A stretch of 64,000 bases of DNA. Origin: RGIG5612 sp017511185. GTDB taxonomy: Bacteria > Bacillota > Clostridia > Lachnospirales > Lachnospiraceae. The stretch is taken from the NCBI GenBank assembly GCA_017511185.1, contig JAFWLF010000144.1, forward strand, positions 1-64,000, written 5' to 3'. Position numbers and translations under genes: made by a program. Positions 52,398-60,973 of the stretch are shown piece by piece. Each line of letters begins with the position of its first letter. Position 1 is the stretch's first letter. The notes beneath the pieces were generated by a model. It saw only the letters and a list, made by a program, of their open reading frames with translations. It searched no databases and was not told the origin of the DNA.

Positions 52398-55238
52398 TTG
52401 GGGATGAAGAAGTATTGGAAAAGAATGCTCGCAGGGATCCTCATCGTTATTTTTGCTCTTTCCTCAGCGGTTGCAGCGTTTGCAGCTACACCGGAAACGA
52501 CAGAAGATTATGATGAAGTGATTGCGATCATTCATACGAATGATGTGCATGGACACATCGAAGTGGAGCCATATGTCAAAGGACTTGCAGATCAGATGAA
52601 GGCATCCGGAGATTATTCTCTGGTTCTGACAGTTTCTGCAGGTGATGTTTACACTGGAGGACATGCCGTAGCTGGCTACTATAATGGAGAATTGATTCCG
52701 GCTATTGAAGATCAGGTCTATGACGTGATCGTCCCTGGTAATAATGATTTCCCTTCGGGTATTCCGAGCAACGTTCTTCTATCTGCTCTGTATACACATA
52801 CGAAAACCATATGTGCAAACATCCAAGTCAAAGAAGACACGGATATGGCAGCATTTGCAGCAGCATACAGTCCTAAGATTGGAAAAGAAGACTTTGCAGC
52901 TATGTATGATGGCGTCAGCCTGAGCAGCGAAGACGGCTCGCTGGATTTTTCGGAATTAGGCCTTGGAACAATTGCTGCTGGCAATTCTCCATGGCAGGAG
53001 ACTTTGATCATCGAAACACCAAAGGGAACCAAACTGGGATTGTTTGGCCTTACCTGCACCTACATTGGACAAACGCAGGGAACCGTTAATGCAGCAAAAG
53101 AAAGCGTTGCTTCTTTGAAAGAGGATGGCGCAGATGCAATCGTTGGCATAGCACACACTGGCTGGATGGGCGAAGGCTCAACAGACCCATCTCAGGTTAA
53201 TGACACCAACTCCTGGGTCGTAGCAAATGAAGTGCAGGACATGGATGCTTTGATCGATTCCCACACACATTCCATTATTAATGATGGTAATGGCTGCTAT
53301 GTAGGAGATAATAAAGTTTTGGTCAATCAGGCTTCCTGTTTTGGTAAATGCATTGGTATCATGTACATTTACCTGAAAGAAGGCAAAGTTGTAGATAAAA
53401 AGGCAGAACTACTCAGAGATGAAGCAGTTTCAGCTATTACACCGGATCCTGCAGTACAGGCGATTGTAGATGCTGCGTTTGAAAGACTGTTTGCAATCGC
53501 AGGTGAGCCGGTAGCAACAGCTCCTTATTACTTAAACGGAGGCACAGACATTACGAATGTGGGAGGTCATGTTCGCGGCAATGAGACGAATATGGGCGAT
53601 TTTATTACTGACGTCCTCCGTGCAGCAGCATCTGAAAAAGCAGGTGTAGAATTTGCTTTTTCCTTCATTCCGGGATACTGCGTTCGTTCTTCGGTTGAAG
53701 AAAGTTCTGATATTACAAATATCGAGATTGCTTCTATTTTCGGAATGCCTTTCAGACTTGGACCGAAAGTTTATTCCGCACAGGAAATTGTGAATCTGGT
53801 GACAGATTCTGTGTCATCTGTAAATCCTTCCTTTGGAGCAAAATTCATGCAGTTTTCCGGCATCAGTGTAAAATACACTGCCAAAACTGCTGAAGGAAAA
53901 ACGACTGGTACGCCAGTTCAGATCAAAGTTGGTGACACTTTGATCTACGATGCAAATGAAGGTGGACTTCAGGTGGATGATGACTGGAGTGTACTCGGTT
54001 TAAGAAACCTTCATCCGAATGACAGCGCATGGGATGGCTCAGAGGATGAACTGATCGCGAAAAGCATTGATGAGGTAAAAGTATTATTCCACGATTATCT
54101 TGCAACACATGAAGAGGGTAAAGATTATACGTTCTATCCTAACACGATTGCTCCGGCAGGAAGAATCGTTGAAGTAGCTGATTATGCAGCAGTGATCGCT
54201 GCACAGAAAAAAGCCGATGCACTGGATCCGGATCTTTATACCGAAGAGACCTGGCAGGCTGTAGAAGAGGCTCTTTCAGCTGTTGTTGAAGATCTGGATG
54301 GATCACATCAGGCAGAAGTTGATGCAATGGCAGAAGCAATTGAAGAAGCAATTGCTGCTTTGAAAGTGGCTACCATTCCGTACTACGGCGACAAAGTATT
54401 CTTTGTTAAATCTTCTTTGGCAGATGCAGATGAATTCGGAATGTGGAGAATTCAAGAGGGCACTACAGTAAAACTTGATGGAGACAATGTCCTGATCCAT
54501 ATCGTACCGAAAAACATCACGACATACGGCTGGATGCATTGGGGCGGAACGAATGAAGAACTCACAAAAGACGTGGCTTTGAATGAAGACGGAACTATCG
54601 ATCTGGTTTTGAGTACAGATTACTGCGGCTATGCACATCCGATCGCACCGATCAAGAAAACAGACGGAGGAACGACATCCGCTCAGTATTACCTTGCTAT
54701 CCCTGCAAAGAACAAATTGCTCGTCAATGAAATGGATGAGATCCAGCAAGCTATTGATGAACTGCAGAAGCAGCTTGATGAACTGAAAGAACAGCTTACA
54801 GTCAAACCAGGCTGGAATAAAGACGGAGATAACTGGGTATTCTATGATGAGTCTTATCATCAGGTCAAAGGCTGGCTGAAAGACGGTGGAAAATGGTACT
54901 TCCTGGACAAGGTGACCGGCATCATGAAGACCGGATGGGTGGATGATGAAGGAACCTGGTATTACATGAATGCATCCGGTGCAATGCAGACGGGCTGGCA
55001 GAAGATTGGCAATACCTGGTATTATCTGAAAAACTCCGGTGCCATGGCAGCTAGCGAGTGGTGCGGAGGTTACTGGCTGAACGCAAACGGAAGCTGGACC
55101 TATCAGCCGATCGGATCCTGGAAGAAGAACAGCGTTGGCTGGTGGTTTGGAGATACCTCAGGCTGGTATGCAAAGAGCACAACGCAGAAGATAGATGGTG
55201 TTGACTACACCTTTGATGCAAACGGATATTGGAAATAG
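52398..55238 (+). CDS. 5'-nucleotidase/metallophosphatase with FIVAR-like, coiled-coil and CW-repeat regions
   Basis: The start is TTG at 52398, six bases after AAAGGAG; the ATG at 52404 is the alternative. The 946-residue protein has a signal peptide (core to about residue 30, cleavage near AFA-AT). A calcineurin-like domain follows (IHTNDVHGH, SAGDVYTGG, PGNNDFPSG, IAHTGWMG, IDSHTH), then a 5'-nucleotidase C-terminal domain (GGHVRGNETNMGDFITDVL). The rest comprises a FIVAR-like helical pair (ADALDPDLYTEETWQAVEEA), an unknown beta domain, a short coiled coil (IQQAIDELQKQLDELKEQL), three or four CW repeats, and a terminal GWWFGDTSGWYA module. It would cleave nucleotides or UDP-sugars at the wall. 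Its last module is shared with the next gene. Confidence 0.92.
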   Translation: MGMKKYWKRMLAGILIVIFALSSAVAAFAATPETTEDYDEVIAIIHTNDVHGHIEVEPYVKGLADQMKASGDYSLVLTVSAGDVYTGGHAVAGYYNGELIPAIEDQVYDVIVPGNNDFPSGIPSNVLLSALYTHTKTICANIQVKEDTDMAAFAAAYSPKIGKEDFAAMYDGVSLSSEDGSLDFSELGLGTIAAGNSPWQETLIIETPKGTKLGLFGLTCTYIGQTQGTVNAAKESVASLKEDGADAIVGIAHTGWMGEGSTDPSQVNDTNSWVVANEVQDMDALIDSHTHSIINDGNGCYVGDNKVLVNQASCFGKCIGIMYIYLKEGKVVDKKAELLRDEAVSAITPDPAVQAIVDAAFERLFAIAGEPVATAPYYLNGGTDITNVGGHVRGNETNMGDFITDVLRAAASEKAGVEFAFSFIPGYCVRSSVEESSDITNIEIASIFGMPFRLGPKVYSAQEIVNLVTDSVSSVNPSFGAKFMQFSGISVKYTAKTAEGKTTGTPVQIKVGDTLIYDANEGGLQVDDDWSVLGLRNLHPNDSAWDGSEDELIAKSIDEVKVLFHDYLATHEEGKDYTFYPNTIAPAGRIVEVADYAAVIAAQKKADALDPDLYTEETWQAVEEALSAVVEDLDGSHQAEVDAMAEAIEEAIAALKVATIPYYGDKVFFVKSSLADADEFGMWRIQEGTTVKLDGDNVLIHIVPKNITTYGWMHWGGTNEELTKDVALNEDGTIDLVLSTDYCGYAHPIAPIKKTDGGTTSAQYYLAIPAKNKLLVNEMDEIQQAIDELQKQLDELKEQLTVKPGWNKDGDNWVFYDESYHQVKGWLKDGGKWYFLDKVTGIMKTGWVDDEGTWYYMNASGAMQTGWQKIGNTWYYLKNSGAMAASEWCGGYWLNANGSWTYQPIGSWKKNSVGWWFGDTSGWYAKSTTQKIDGVDYTFDANGYWK

Positions 55239-55296
55239 GATTTTTCCGGTACGAAGTGTGATCACATTAAAGAAATAGTTTTTAAAGTAGTAAGTG

Positions 55297-55327
55297 GTGT
55301 CCGGCGTTTGCCGGACACTGCTTTTTT
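55297..55327 (+). terminator. Intrinsic terminator after the 5'-nucleotidase gene
   Basis: GTGTCCGGC and GCCGGACAC form a nine-pair stem with a GTTT loop, followed shortly by six T residues. Confidence 0.92.
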
Positions 55328-55439
55328 GAGGAAAGCAATCTTTACCCAGAATGGTAATTATAATAAAATATAATAGCTTAACCAAAGTGAACAGAGAGTT
55401 TACCTTCAAAGGACATAGATAATAATTAAGAATAACAAG

Positions 55440-57029
55440 ATGAGAAGCAAACGGCTGGTATGTTCTATATTGATTTTTCTTGCTGTTTTTACTGCATTTC
55501 CGTCTGAACTGGTTATTGCAGATGAGACAAATCCTGAAGTAGAAACAAGTATAGATGCAGGCTGGGAGACCGATGAAGACTCCGGGAAAGTAAAGTACCG
55601 TAAGGAAGATGGAACCTATGCTCGGGGCTGGTTGTTCATAGATGAAAACTGGTTCTGGTTTGATGAGGACGGATCCCGTTGCTCCGGGTGGATCAAACCG
55701 GCAAGTGCATGGTATTTTCTGGAAGAGGATGGAAAAATGGCTACCGGCTGGAAGTATCTTGATCAAAGATGGTACTATCTGAATCCGGTATCCGGGGCCA
55801 TGAAAGAAGGATGGCTGAAATGGAATAATAACTGGTATTATCTGTTTCCCGGAAGCGGAGCAATGGCCAGTGGCGGCTGGTATACGATCAATGGGAAAAA
55901 CTATTGTTTTTTTAAAGGCGGAAGCTGGAATCAAAATGCAGAACTTTGGACCCTGACTTCTGCGATAGATACAGCCACAGCGAATGCAGGCTGGAATGTG
56001 TCCGTGACCAATGGATCGCTTTCCGACACAATGATAAAAAAACTGAATGACGACATGCTGGCAATGTGGAATGCAGGGTTTGACGTAGGATTCCTGCTGC
56101 TGGATATTTATTCCGGGACAGTCATAACCGGGAATCCAAATAAGTATTTTTACAGTGCATCAACTCTAAAAGGGCCTTATGCCTGTGCGATTGCTTTAAA
56201 GGATCCGTACAGGGCAGCGGATTATAAAGATTTGATCTGGTCGACGATTTCCCAGTCGAACAATGAAGCGTATATCTCACTTCGCAATACGTTTGGATCT
56301 GGTGCCATGAGCAGCTATATGTTCGAAGCAGGCGTTTCAGGCGTATCGCCATCTGAAAACTATACGGATGAAAGAGTAAAAGATCTTGCAAAACTCTGGG
56401 TGAGAAATTATGAATTTTTTTGTCAGGGGGAAGCAAATGTAAGCTGGGTGCGGCCATACTTTCGGCATACCAAAAATTCTTATATGGATGCATCGATTGG
56501 ATATCGACATATCGTCTATTCCAAGGCAGGATGGGAATGGGGACCGACATCTCATCATGTCGTCTTCAATGATGGCGGCATAGTGATGAAAGCAGGAGCA
56601 CCATATATTTTAGCCATTTTATCTAATGGACGTTCCGGAACAGATGACGGGAAACTTCAGGCATTTGTTCGTGATCTGGATGCAGCCCACACAGAGCTGA
56701 CCGGGGTTGGCTGGCTTTATGAAAACGACAATTGGTATTATCTGGGATCGGAAGGGAAAAAGCTGACCGGCTGGCAGTTTATTAATGGAAACTGGTATTA
56801 TATGAAGGCGGACGGATCAATGGCCGCGGAAGAATGGGTAGAAGGATACTATTGGGTCAGCAAAAGCGGTGCATGGAAATATGAACCGAAAGGTTCCTGG
56901 AAAAAGAATCAAAGAGGCTGGTGGTTTGGAGATACTTCCGGTTGGTATGCAAAAGATGAAACCATTAAGATTAATAACGTGGACTATTCATTTGATGAAG
57001 AGGGATATTGGATAGAGGAAACAGAGTGA
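55440..57029 (+). CDS. CW-repeat protein with a beta-lactamase-like serine hydrolase domain
   Basis: This 529-residue secreted protein has a signal peptide (MRSKRLVCSILIFLAVFTAF), then about five CW-type repeats (residues 48-165). A penicilloyl-serine-type hydrolase domain spans about 175-405: S241-T-L-K244 is the SxxK site, S273-N-N275 the SxN site, and K362-A-G the KTG-like site. CW repeats and a GWWFGDTSGWYA end module follow. It resembles class A beta-lactamases but probably acts on peptidoglycan or another ester while bound to phosphocholine; resistance is not implied. The catalytic domain is flanked by binding repeats on both sides, an uncommon layout. The ribosome site is weak. Confidence 0.88.
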   Translation: MRSKRLVCSILIFLAVFTAFPSELVIADETNPEVETSIDAGWETDEDSGKVKYRKEDGTYARGWLFIDENWFWFDEDGSRCSGWIKPASAWYFLEEDGKMATGWKYLDQRWYYLNPVSGAMKEGWLKWNNNWYYLFPGSGAMASGGWYTINGKNYCFFKGGSWNQNAELWTLTSAIDTATANAGWNVSVTNGSLSDTMIKKLNDDMLAMWNAGFDVGFLLLDIYSGTVITGNPNKYFYSASTLKGPYACAIALKDPYRAADYKDLIWSTISQSNNEAYISLRNTFGSGAMSSYMFEAGVSGVSPSENYTDERVKDLAKLWVRNYEFFCQGEANVSWVRPYFRHTKNSYMDASIGYRHIVYSKAGWEWGPTSHHVVFNDGGIVMKAGAPYILAILSNGRSGTDDGKLQAFVRDLDAAHTELTGVGWLYENDNWYYLGSEGKKLTGWQFINGNWYYMKADGSMAAEEWVEGYYWVSKSGAWKYEPKGSWKKNQRGWWFGDTSGWYAKDETIKINNVDYSFDEEGYWIEETE

Positions 57030-57051
57030 TCTGATCCAACCATACGATTTA

Positions 57052-57091
57052 CAAGGGTTGACGGCCGGAAAAGGCAGCCAGCCCTTTTTTT
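57052..57091 (+). terminator. Intrinsic terminator after the serine hydrolase gene
   Basis: AAGGGTTGACGGCC pairs with GGCAGCCAGCCCTT (G-U pairs and one mismatch) around a short loop and is followed by a T-run. Confidence 0.8.
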
Positions 57092-57123
57092 GATTACTTG
57101 GTAAATTTTCTTAAAAATACCCC

Positions 57124-57152
57124 TTGACACATAATACTATGCGGCGTATAGT
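57124..57152 (+). promoter_or_regulatory. Promoter of the PadR-DUF1700-DUF4097 operon
   Basis: TTGACA at 57124-57129 and TATAGT at 57147-57152 have a 17-bp spacer. The whole spacer and -10 are covered by the palindrome at 57131-57157. Confidence 0.8.
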
Positions 57153-57157
57153 ATTAT
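57131..57157 (+). promoter_or_regulatory. Palindromic PadR operator
   Basis: ATAATACTAT (57131-57140) and ATAGTATTAT (57148-57157) are perfect inverted repeats around a 7-bp GC-rich centre. PadR dimers bind such ATAC/GTAT palindromes, so autorepression by blocking the promoter is likely. Confidence 0.78.
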
Positions 57158-57173
57158 ACGACAGGAGGTAATT

Positions 57174-57494
57174 ATGGAAGTTCAAATAAAACGTGGTCTG
57201 TTAGATGTCTGTGTACTCGCAGCGATCAAATACAAAGACTCATATGGATATCAGATCATCAAAGACATGAAACCCTATATGCAGATCTCGGAATCAACTC
57301 TTTATCCGATCTTAAGGCGCCTGGAAGAAGGGAAGATGCTGACGGTCTATTCGGTAGAACACAACGGGCGGCTTCGAAAATACTACCGCATCACGGAGAA
57401 GGGACAGAAACGACTATCCGACTTCACCGCAGAGTGGAAAGAGATCATGTCCGTATACAGTTTTATTATGAGGGAGAGTGACGCAGATGAATAA
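57174..57494 (+). CDS. PadR family transcriptional regulator
   Basis: This 106-residue protein has the PadR winged helix: RGLLDVCVLAAIKYKDSYGY at residues 7-26, then ISESTLYPILRRLEEGKML, the recognition helix, and the wing GRLRKYYRITEKG. It belongs to the short PadR class with a single C-terminal dimerisation helix. It has an AGGAGG ribosome site. It overlaps the DUF1700 gene by 8 bp. The palindrome across its own promoter points to self-repression, released by an unknown envelope or drug signal. Confidence 0.93.
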   Translation: MEVQIKRGLLDVCVLAAIKYKDSYGYQIIKDMKPYMQISESTLYPILRRLEEGKMLTVYSVEHNGRLRKYYRITEKGQKRLSDFTAEWKEIMSVYSFIMRESDADE

Positions 57495-58089
57495 ACAGGA
57501 ATTCTTAACAGAAATCGGACGGAGGCTGGAAGGCTTTCCGCCGGAAGAAATAGAAAGATCAAAAGAATATTTTCTCGAGATGATCGAGGATCGGATGGAA
57601 GACGGGATGAGTGAAGAAGAGGCCGTCGCAGATATCGGTACGGTAGATGAAGCTGTCGCGGATATTCTGAAAGATATCCCGCTGACAAAGGTCATCAAGG
57701 CAAAAATGAAACCGGAAGGAAAACTTCGCGCGTGGGAGATCATTTGTCTGATCCTTGGATCTCCAATCTGGGTCCCGCTGCTGATCACCGCTATTGTCCT
57801 GATCTTTGTCTGGTACATTGTGATCTGGGTCATCGTTATTTCATTCTTTGTAGTTGACCTTGCCCTGTTCGCATCCGGATTAGCGGCAATCGTTGTTGGC
57901 GTGATAAGTCTGGCTCAGCTGGAACCGGCAGCGCCGGTCCTTGTCATCGGCACCGGCCTTTGCCTGATCGGTGTTTCGATCCTGCTGTTCATTCCACTCC
58001 TGAAGCTGGCAAAAGTGACAGGCAAGTTAGGAAAGAAAACGGCACTTTGGATCAAATCTTGGTTTGTAAGGAGAAAGAAAAATGCGTAA
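57487..58089 (+). CDS. DUF1700 family membrane protein
   Basis: The 200-residue protein starts with the DUF1700 head MNKQEFLTEIGRRLEGFPPE, a helical part with YFLEMIEDRMEDGMSEEEAV, then three to four membrane helices (about 80-185). The start is the ATG at 57487 rather than the GTG at 57478, which is too near the GGGAG site. It overlaps padR by 8 bp and the DUF4097 gene by 8 bp. DUF1700 proteins nearly always lie between padR and a DUF4097 gene; a role in membrane-stress sensing has been suggested only by context. Confidence 0.9.
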   Translation: MNKQEFLTEIGRRLEGFPPEEIERSKEYFLEMIEDRMEDGMSEEEAVADIGTVDEAVADILKDIPLTKVIKAKMKPEGKLRAWEIICLILGSPIWVPLLITAIVLIFVWYIVIWVIVISFFVVDLALFASGLAAIVVGVISLAQLEPAAPVLVIGTGLCLIGVSILLFIPLLKLAKVTGKLGKKTALWIKSWFVRRKKNA

Positions 58090-59071
58090 AGGAACAAAAA
58101 TCGTTTTATTTATAGGACTTGGAATACTGGCGGCTGGCTTGATCACGGTGATCACGATTTTTGCCGTCAATCGGTTCAGCTTCCGGAAAATCATTGAAAA
58201 CAGCACCGCAGGAAGCAAACAAGTTGAAGTAGAAGAAAAGCGGATCGAAAAAGATATTACAGAGCCGTTTACAGATGTAGAGATCATTTGCGTGGCAGAT
58301 CACGTGACTATAAAAGAAGCAGAAAACGGCATCTGCCATCTGGCTTATACAGAAGATGCTTACACACAGTATACTGTGGCTGTAGAGCAGGGAACGCTTA
58401 AGATCACACAGGAAGACACAGATATCAGCTGGGATTGGAAGAATCTGAAAAACACGTTGTCCCAATTAATTGATAAAGGTTTTACACAACTTGGCGCTGC
58501 TATGGAGAACAGTCATGATCTGATCCTGACGCTGCCGGCAGGCGCTTACGGTAAGATCAATGTAACCAATGTTTCCGGCGGACTTGAGGTTGGAGAGAAT
58601 ATTTCTGCAGAGGAAGTAAACCTGGCAGCAGTCAGCGGAAATGTAACAGCAAAAGGCTTGACAAGCGTTCAGAGTATAAACGCAGCAACAACTTCCGGAA
58701 AAGTGGAACTGCGAAGCATGAAGCTTACCGGAGATATCAATGCAGCAACGGTCAGCGGTGGGATCATTTTAGAAAACATCGAAACACCTGGTGAAGTATC
58801 GCTTGCAACGACTTCCGGAAAGATGGAATTGATCGAGAGCGTTATAGGAAAAGGGGAAATCGATGGCGTCAGCGGCAATATCCTGTTTACAAATTTTGAT
58901 GCAGACACCATGGACATTGAACTGGTTTCCGGAAGTATAAAAGGAACGATCCGCGCACCGAAAGAATTCCAGGTAGAAACCACCAGTGGTGATGTCAGTG
59001 TACCGAATGGTAACGGTGGCATTTGGAAAATCGAAACCACCAGCGGTGATGTGAAGATCGATCTGCAGTAA
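58082..59071 (+). CDS. DUF4097 family beta-strand repeat protein
   Basis: This 329-residue protein has one N-terminal membrane helix (about 8-30). An extracellular part built from repeating beta-solenoid-like strands has the recurrent motif VSGN/TSGK/TSGDV: LAAVSGNVTAKG, ATTSGKVELRS, ATVSGGIILEN, ETTSGDVKIDL. This is the signature of DUF4097 (adhesin-like) proteins. The start, with an AAGGAG site, overlaps DUF1700 by 8 bp. It completes the PadR-controlled operon. Its biochemical role is unknown; a scaffold or sensor at the membrane surface is plausible. Confidence 0.9.
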   Translation: MRKGTKIVLFIGLGILAAGLITVITIFAVNRFSFRKIIENSTAGSKQVEVEEKRIEKDITEPFTDVEIICVADHVTIKEAENGICHLAYTEDAYTQYTVAVEQGTLKITQEDTDISWDWKNLKNTLSQLIDKGFTQLGAAMENSHDLILTLPAGAYGKINVTNVSGGLEVGENISAEEVNLAAVSGNVTAKGLTSVQSINAATTSGKVELRSMKLTGDINAATVSGGIILENIETPGEVSLATTSGKMELIESVIGKGEIDGVSGNILFTNFDADTMDIELVSGSIKGTIRAPKEFQVETTSGDVSVPNGNGGIWKIETTSGDVKIDLQ

Positions 59072-59210
59072 GCATTGTTCATGGATTTTTCACCGGTTTT
59101 CCGTATAATAAAAACAACATGAACTATCATGTTGGAACAACGGCAAGACTGCTGTAAGACCGGAGACCGGAATAAGGAACCGTGTCTTTTGGTTAAGAAA
59201 GGAGACAATT

Positions 59211-60182
59211 ATGTCAGAAGTAGGAAGATGGATCATTATCAGTGTAGTTATAGTGATCGTGCTGGTCCTGATTTTTACCAACATCCGGATCGTACCGCAG
59301 GCCCATGAATATATCATCGAGCTTTTGGGAAAGTATCATCGGACCTGGAGCGCGGGACTGCATGTAAAGATTCCGTTCCTGTCGAGGGTCGCGAAGATCG
59401 TTACACTCAAGGAACAGGTGCTGGATTCACCGCCGCAGCCGGTTATCACCAAGGATAACGTTACGATGCAGATAGACACTGTTGTATACTTCCGCATTTT
59501 TGATTCCAAACTATATACATATGGTGTTGTGGATCCAATCTCTGCATTGGCAAACCTGACCGCAACCACCTTGCGTAACCTGGTCGGTGAACTGGAGTTG
59601 GACGGCACCCTGACCTCGCGTGATACTATCAACGGAAAGATGACAACCATCCTGGACGAAGCAACGGACCAGTGGGGCATTAAGGTCTCTCGTGTGGAGC
59701 TGAAGAATATCATCCCTCCGACAGAGATCCAGAATGCGATGGAGAAGCAGATGAAGGCAGAGCGTGACCGTCGTGAAACGCTGCTTCAGGCAGAAGGACA
59801 TAAGGCGGCTGCCATCACCCGCGCAGAAGGTGACAAGCAGGCCATGATCCTGGAAGCTGAAGGTGAGCGTGATGCACGGATCGCCCGTGCAGAAGGTGAA
59901 GCCCGCGCAATCTTCCTGGCGAAAAAAGCAGAGGCAGACGGACTTCGTGCCCTGAAAGAGGCCGGCGTTGATGAAGCTGTGCTGGAGCTGAAGAAATACG
60001 AGGCACTGGTGCAGATGTCAAATGGCAAAGCATCCAAGTTGATCGTACCAACAGATGCAGTTAACGCGGTGAAGGCAAATGTGATGTTTGCAGAAACTAC
60101 AGGACTGGGAGATGTCACTCCTGCTGCACCGGAAGAGGTAAAAGAACCGGAAGAGGATCCATGCTGTGATCCGAAGAAATAA
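59211..60182 (+). CDS. SPFH/band 7 (stomatin-like, QmcA-type) membrane protein
   Basis: The 323-residue protein has an N-terminal membrane helix (about 8-27), then the band 7 domain: NIRIVPQAHEYIIELLGKYH, GLHVKIPFLSRV, LKEQVLDSPPQPVITKDNVT, and RNLVGELELDGTLTSRD. A long alanine/glutamate-rich coiled coil follows (RAEGDKQAMILEAEGERDA). The C-terminus is acidic and ends CCDPKK. It lies 139 bp after the DUF4097 gene, with a good AAAGGAG site and a possible TATAAT at 59104, so it may have its own promoter. Stomatin-like proteins organise membrane microdomains. A terminator follows at 60210. Confidence 0.92.
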   Translation: MSEVGRWIIISVVIVIVLVLIFTNIRIVPQAHEYIIELLGKYHRTWSAGLHVKIPFLSRVAKIVTLKEQVLDSPPQPVITKDNVTMQIDTVVYFRIFDSKLYTYGVVDPISALANLTATTLRNLVGELELDGTLTSRDTINGKMTTILDEATDQWGIKVSRVELKNIIPPTEIQNAMEKQMKAERDRRETLLQAEGHKAAAITRAEGDKQAMILEAEGERDARIARAEGEARAIFLAKKAEADGLRALKEAGVDEAVLELKKYEALVQMSNGKASKLIVPTDAVNAVKANVMFAETTGLGDVTPAAPEEVKEPEEDPCCDPKK

Positions 60183-60209
60183 TTATCACATATCGGTAAA
60201 CAAATGACG

Positions 60210-60240
60210 TGCCGGCACCATGTGTGCCGGCATTGTTTTT
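60210..60240 (+). terminator. Intrinsic terminator after the SPFH gene
   Basis: TGCCGGCAC and GTGCCGGCA form a nine-pair stem with a five-base loop, followed by a T-rich tail. Confidence 0.9.
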
Positions 60241-60254
60241 CTATACCGTTTTTA

Positions 60255-60263
60255 TGGTATGAT
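60255..60263 (+). promoter_or_regulatory. Extended -10 promoter with leaderless start for the GNAT gene
   Basis: TGG precedes TATGAT (60258-60263), and the ATG at 60270 begins six bases after the -10, where transcription would start. No Shine-Dalgarno site is present. Confidence 0.45.
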
Positions 60264-60269
60264 ACAGAC

Positions 60270-60845
60270 ATGATTTTTCAAACCGAACGATTAATTCTTA
60301 GACCATGGGAGGAACGCGATGCGGGGGAACTGTTCCGCTGGGCGCAGGATCCGTTGATCGGACCTGCCGCCGGATGGAGTGCGCTTCGCAGTATGGATGA
60401 TGCCTTAACGATGATCCGGGGGCAGTATGCTGCGCCAGAGGTGTATGCTGTCTGCCTGAAAGGTGAGGATGATGAATCCGGGCAATGCACAGCGATGCCA
60501 ATTGGCTGTATTTCCCTGAAATTTGGAGATGACACGGACTTGACAGACGCAGTGGATGAATGCGAGATTTGCTCCTGGATCGCGAAACCTTACTGGGGGC
60601 TGGGTCTGATCCCGGAGGGCTGTGAAGCGCTTCTGAAACATGGCTTTGAGGATCTTGAAATGAAAGCCATCTGGGCAGGCTATTATGACGGAAATGAAAA
60701 GTCGCGCGCCTGTCTGAAACGCATCGGTTTTACTGACCACCATACGGATAAGAACATGTTCCTTCCGCTGATGAATCAGCTGCGAGTAGGGCATATTGTG
60801 GTCATGACAAGAGAAAAGTGGAATCAAATTATAAATATAAAGTAA
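60270..60845 (+). CDS. GNAT family N-acetyltransferase (RimJ/RimL type)
   Basis: This 191-residue protein starts IFQTERLILRPWEERDAGEL, the usual opening of the RimJ/RimL-like GNAT branch. It has WIAKPYWGLGLIPEGCEALL as the acetyl-CoA pyrophosphate loop and NEKSRACLKRIGF near the end. In-frame sequence upstream of the ATG overlaps the terminator and is not expected to be translated. Neither substrate nor pathway can be derived from the sequence. It is probably a single-gene unit. Confidence 0.88.
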   Translation: MIFQTERLILRPWEERDAGELFRWAQDPLIGPAAGWSALRSMDDALTMIRGQYAAPEVYAVCLKGEDDESGQCTAMPIGCISLKFGDDTDLTDAVDECEICSWIAKPYWGLGLIPEGCEALLKHGFEDLEMKAIWAGYYDGNEKSRACLKRIGFTDHHTDKNMFLPLMNQLRVGHIVVMTREKWNQIINIK

Positions 60846-60875
60846 ATAAATTTTCATCTTTTTCACAAAAAATTA

Positions 60876-60905
60876 TGTACAAAATCAATTGTTTTGGAGT
60901 ATAGT
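60876..60905 (+). promoter_or_regulatory. Possible promoter for the large metallophosphoesterase gene
   Basis: TGTACA at 60876-60881 and TATAGT at 60900-60905 have an 18-bp spacer. An AGAGGAG ribosome site precedes the ATG at 60974. Confidence 0.35.
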
Positions 60906-60973
60906 GTTAGATGGATTGGCATTATCTAAAATAATCGAACACAAAACAATCTGTATGAATAAGAGGAGTTATT

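Noticed and set aside
59090..59210. Structured leader or riboswitch before the SPFH gene
   Set aside because: Only a short GACCGG/CCGG-like pairing is visible and no known riboswitch core could be recognised.
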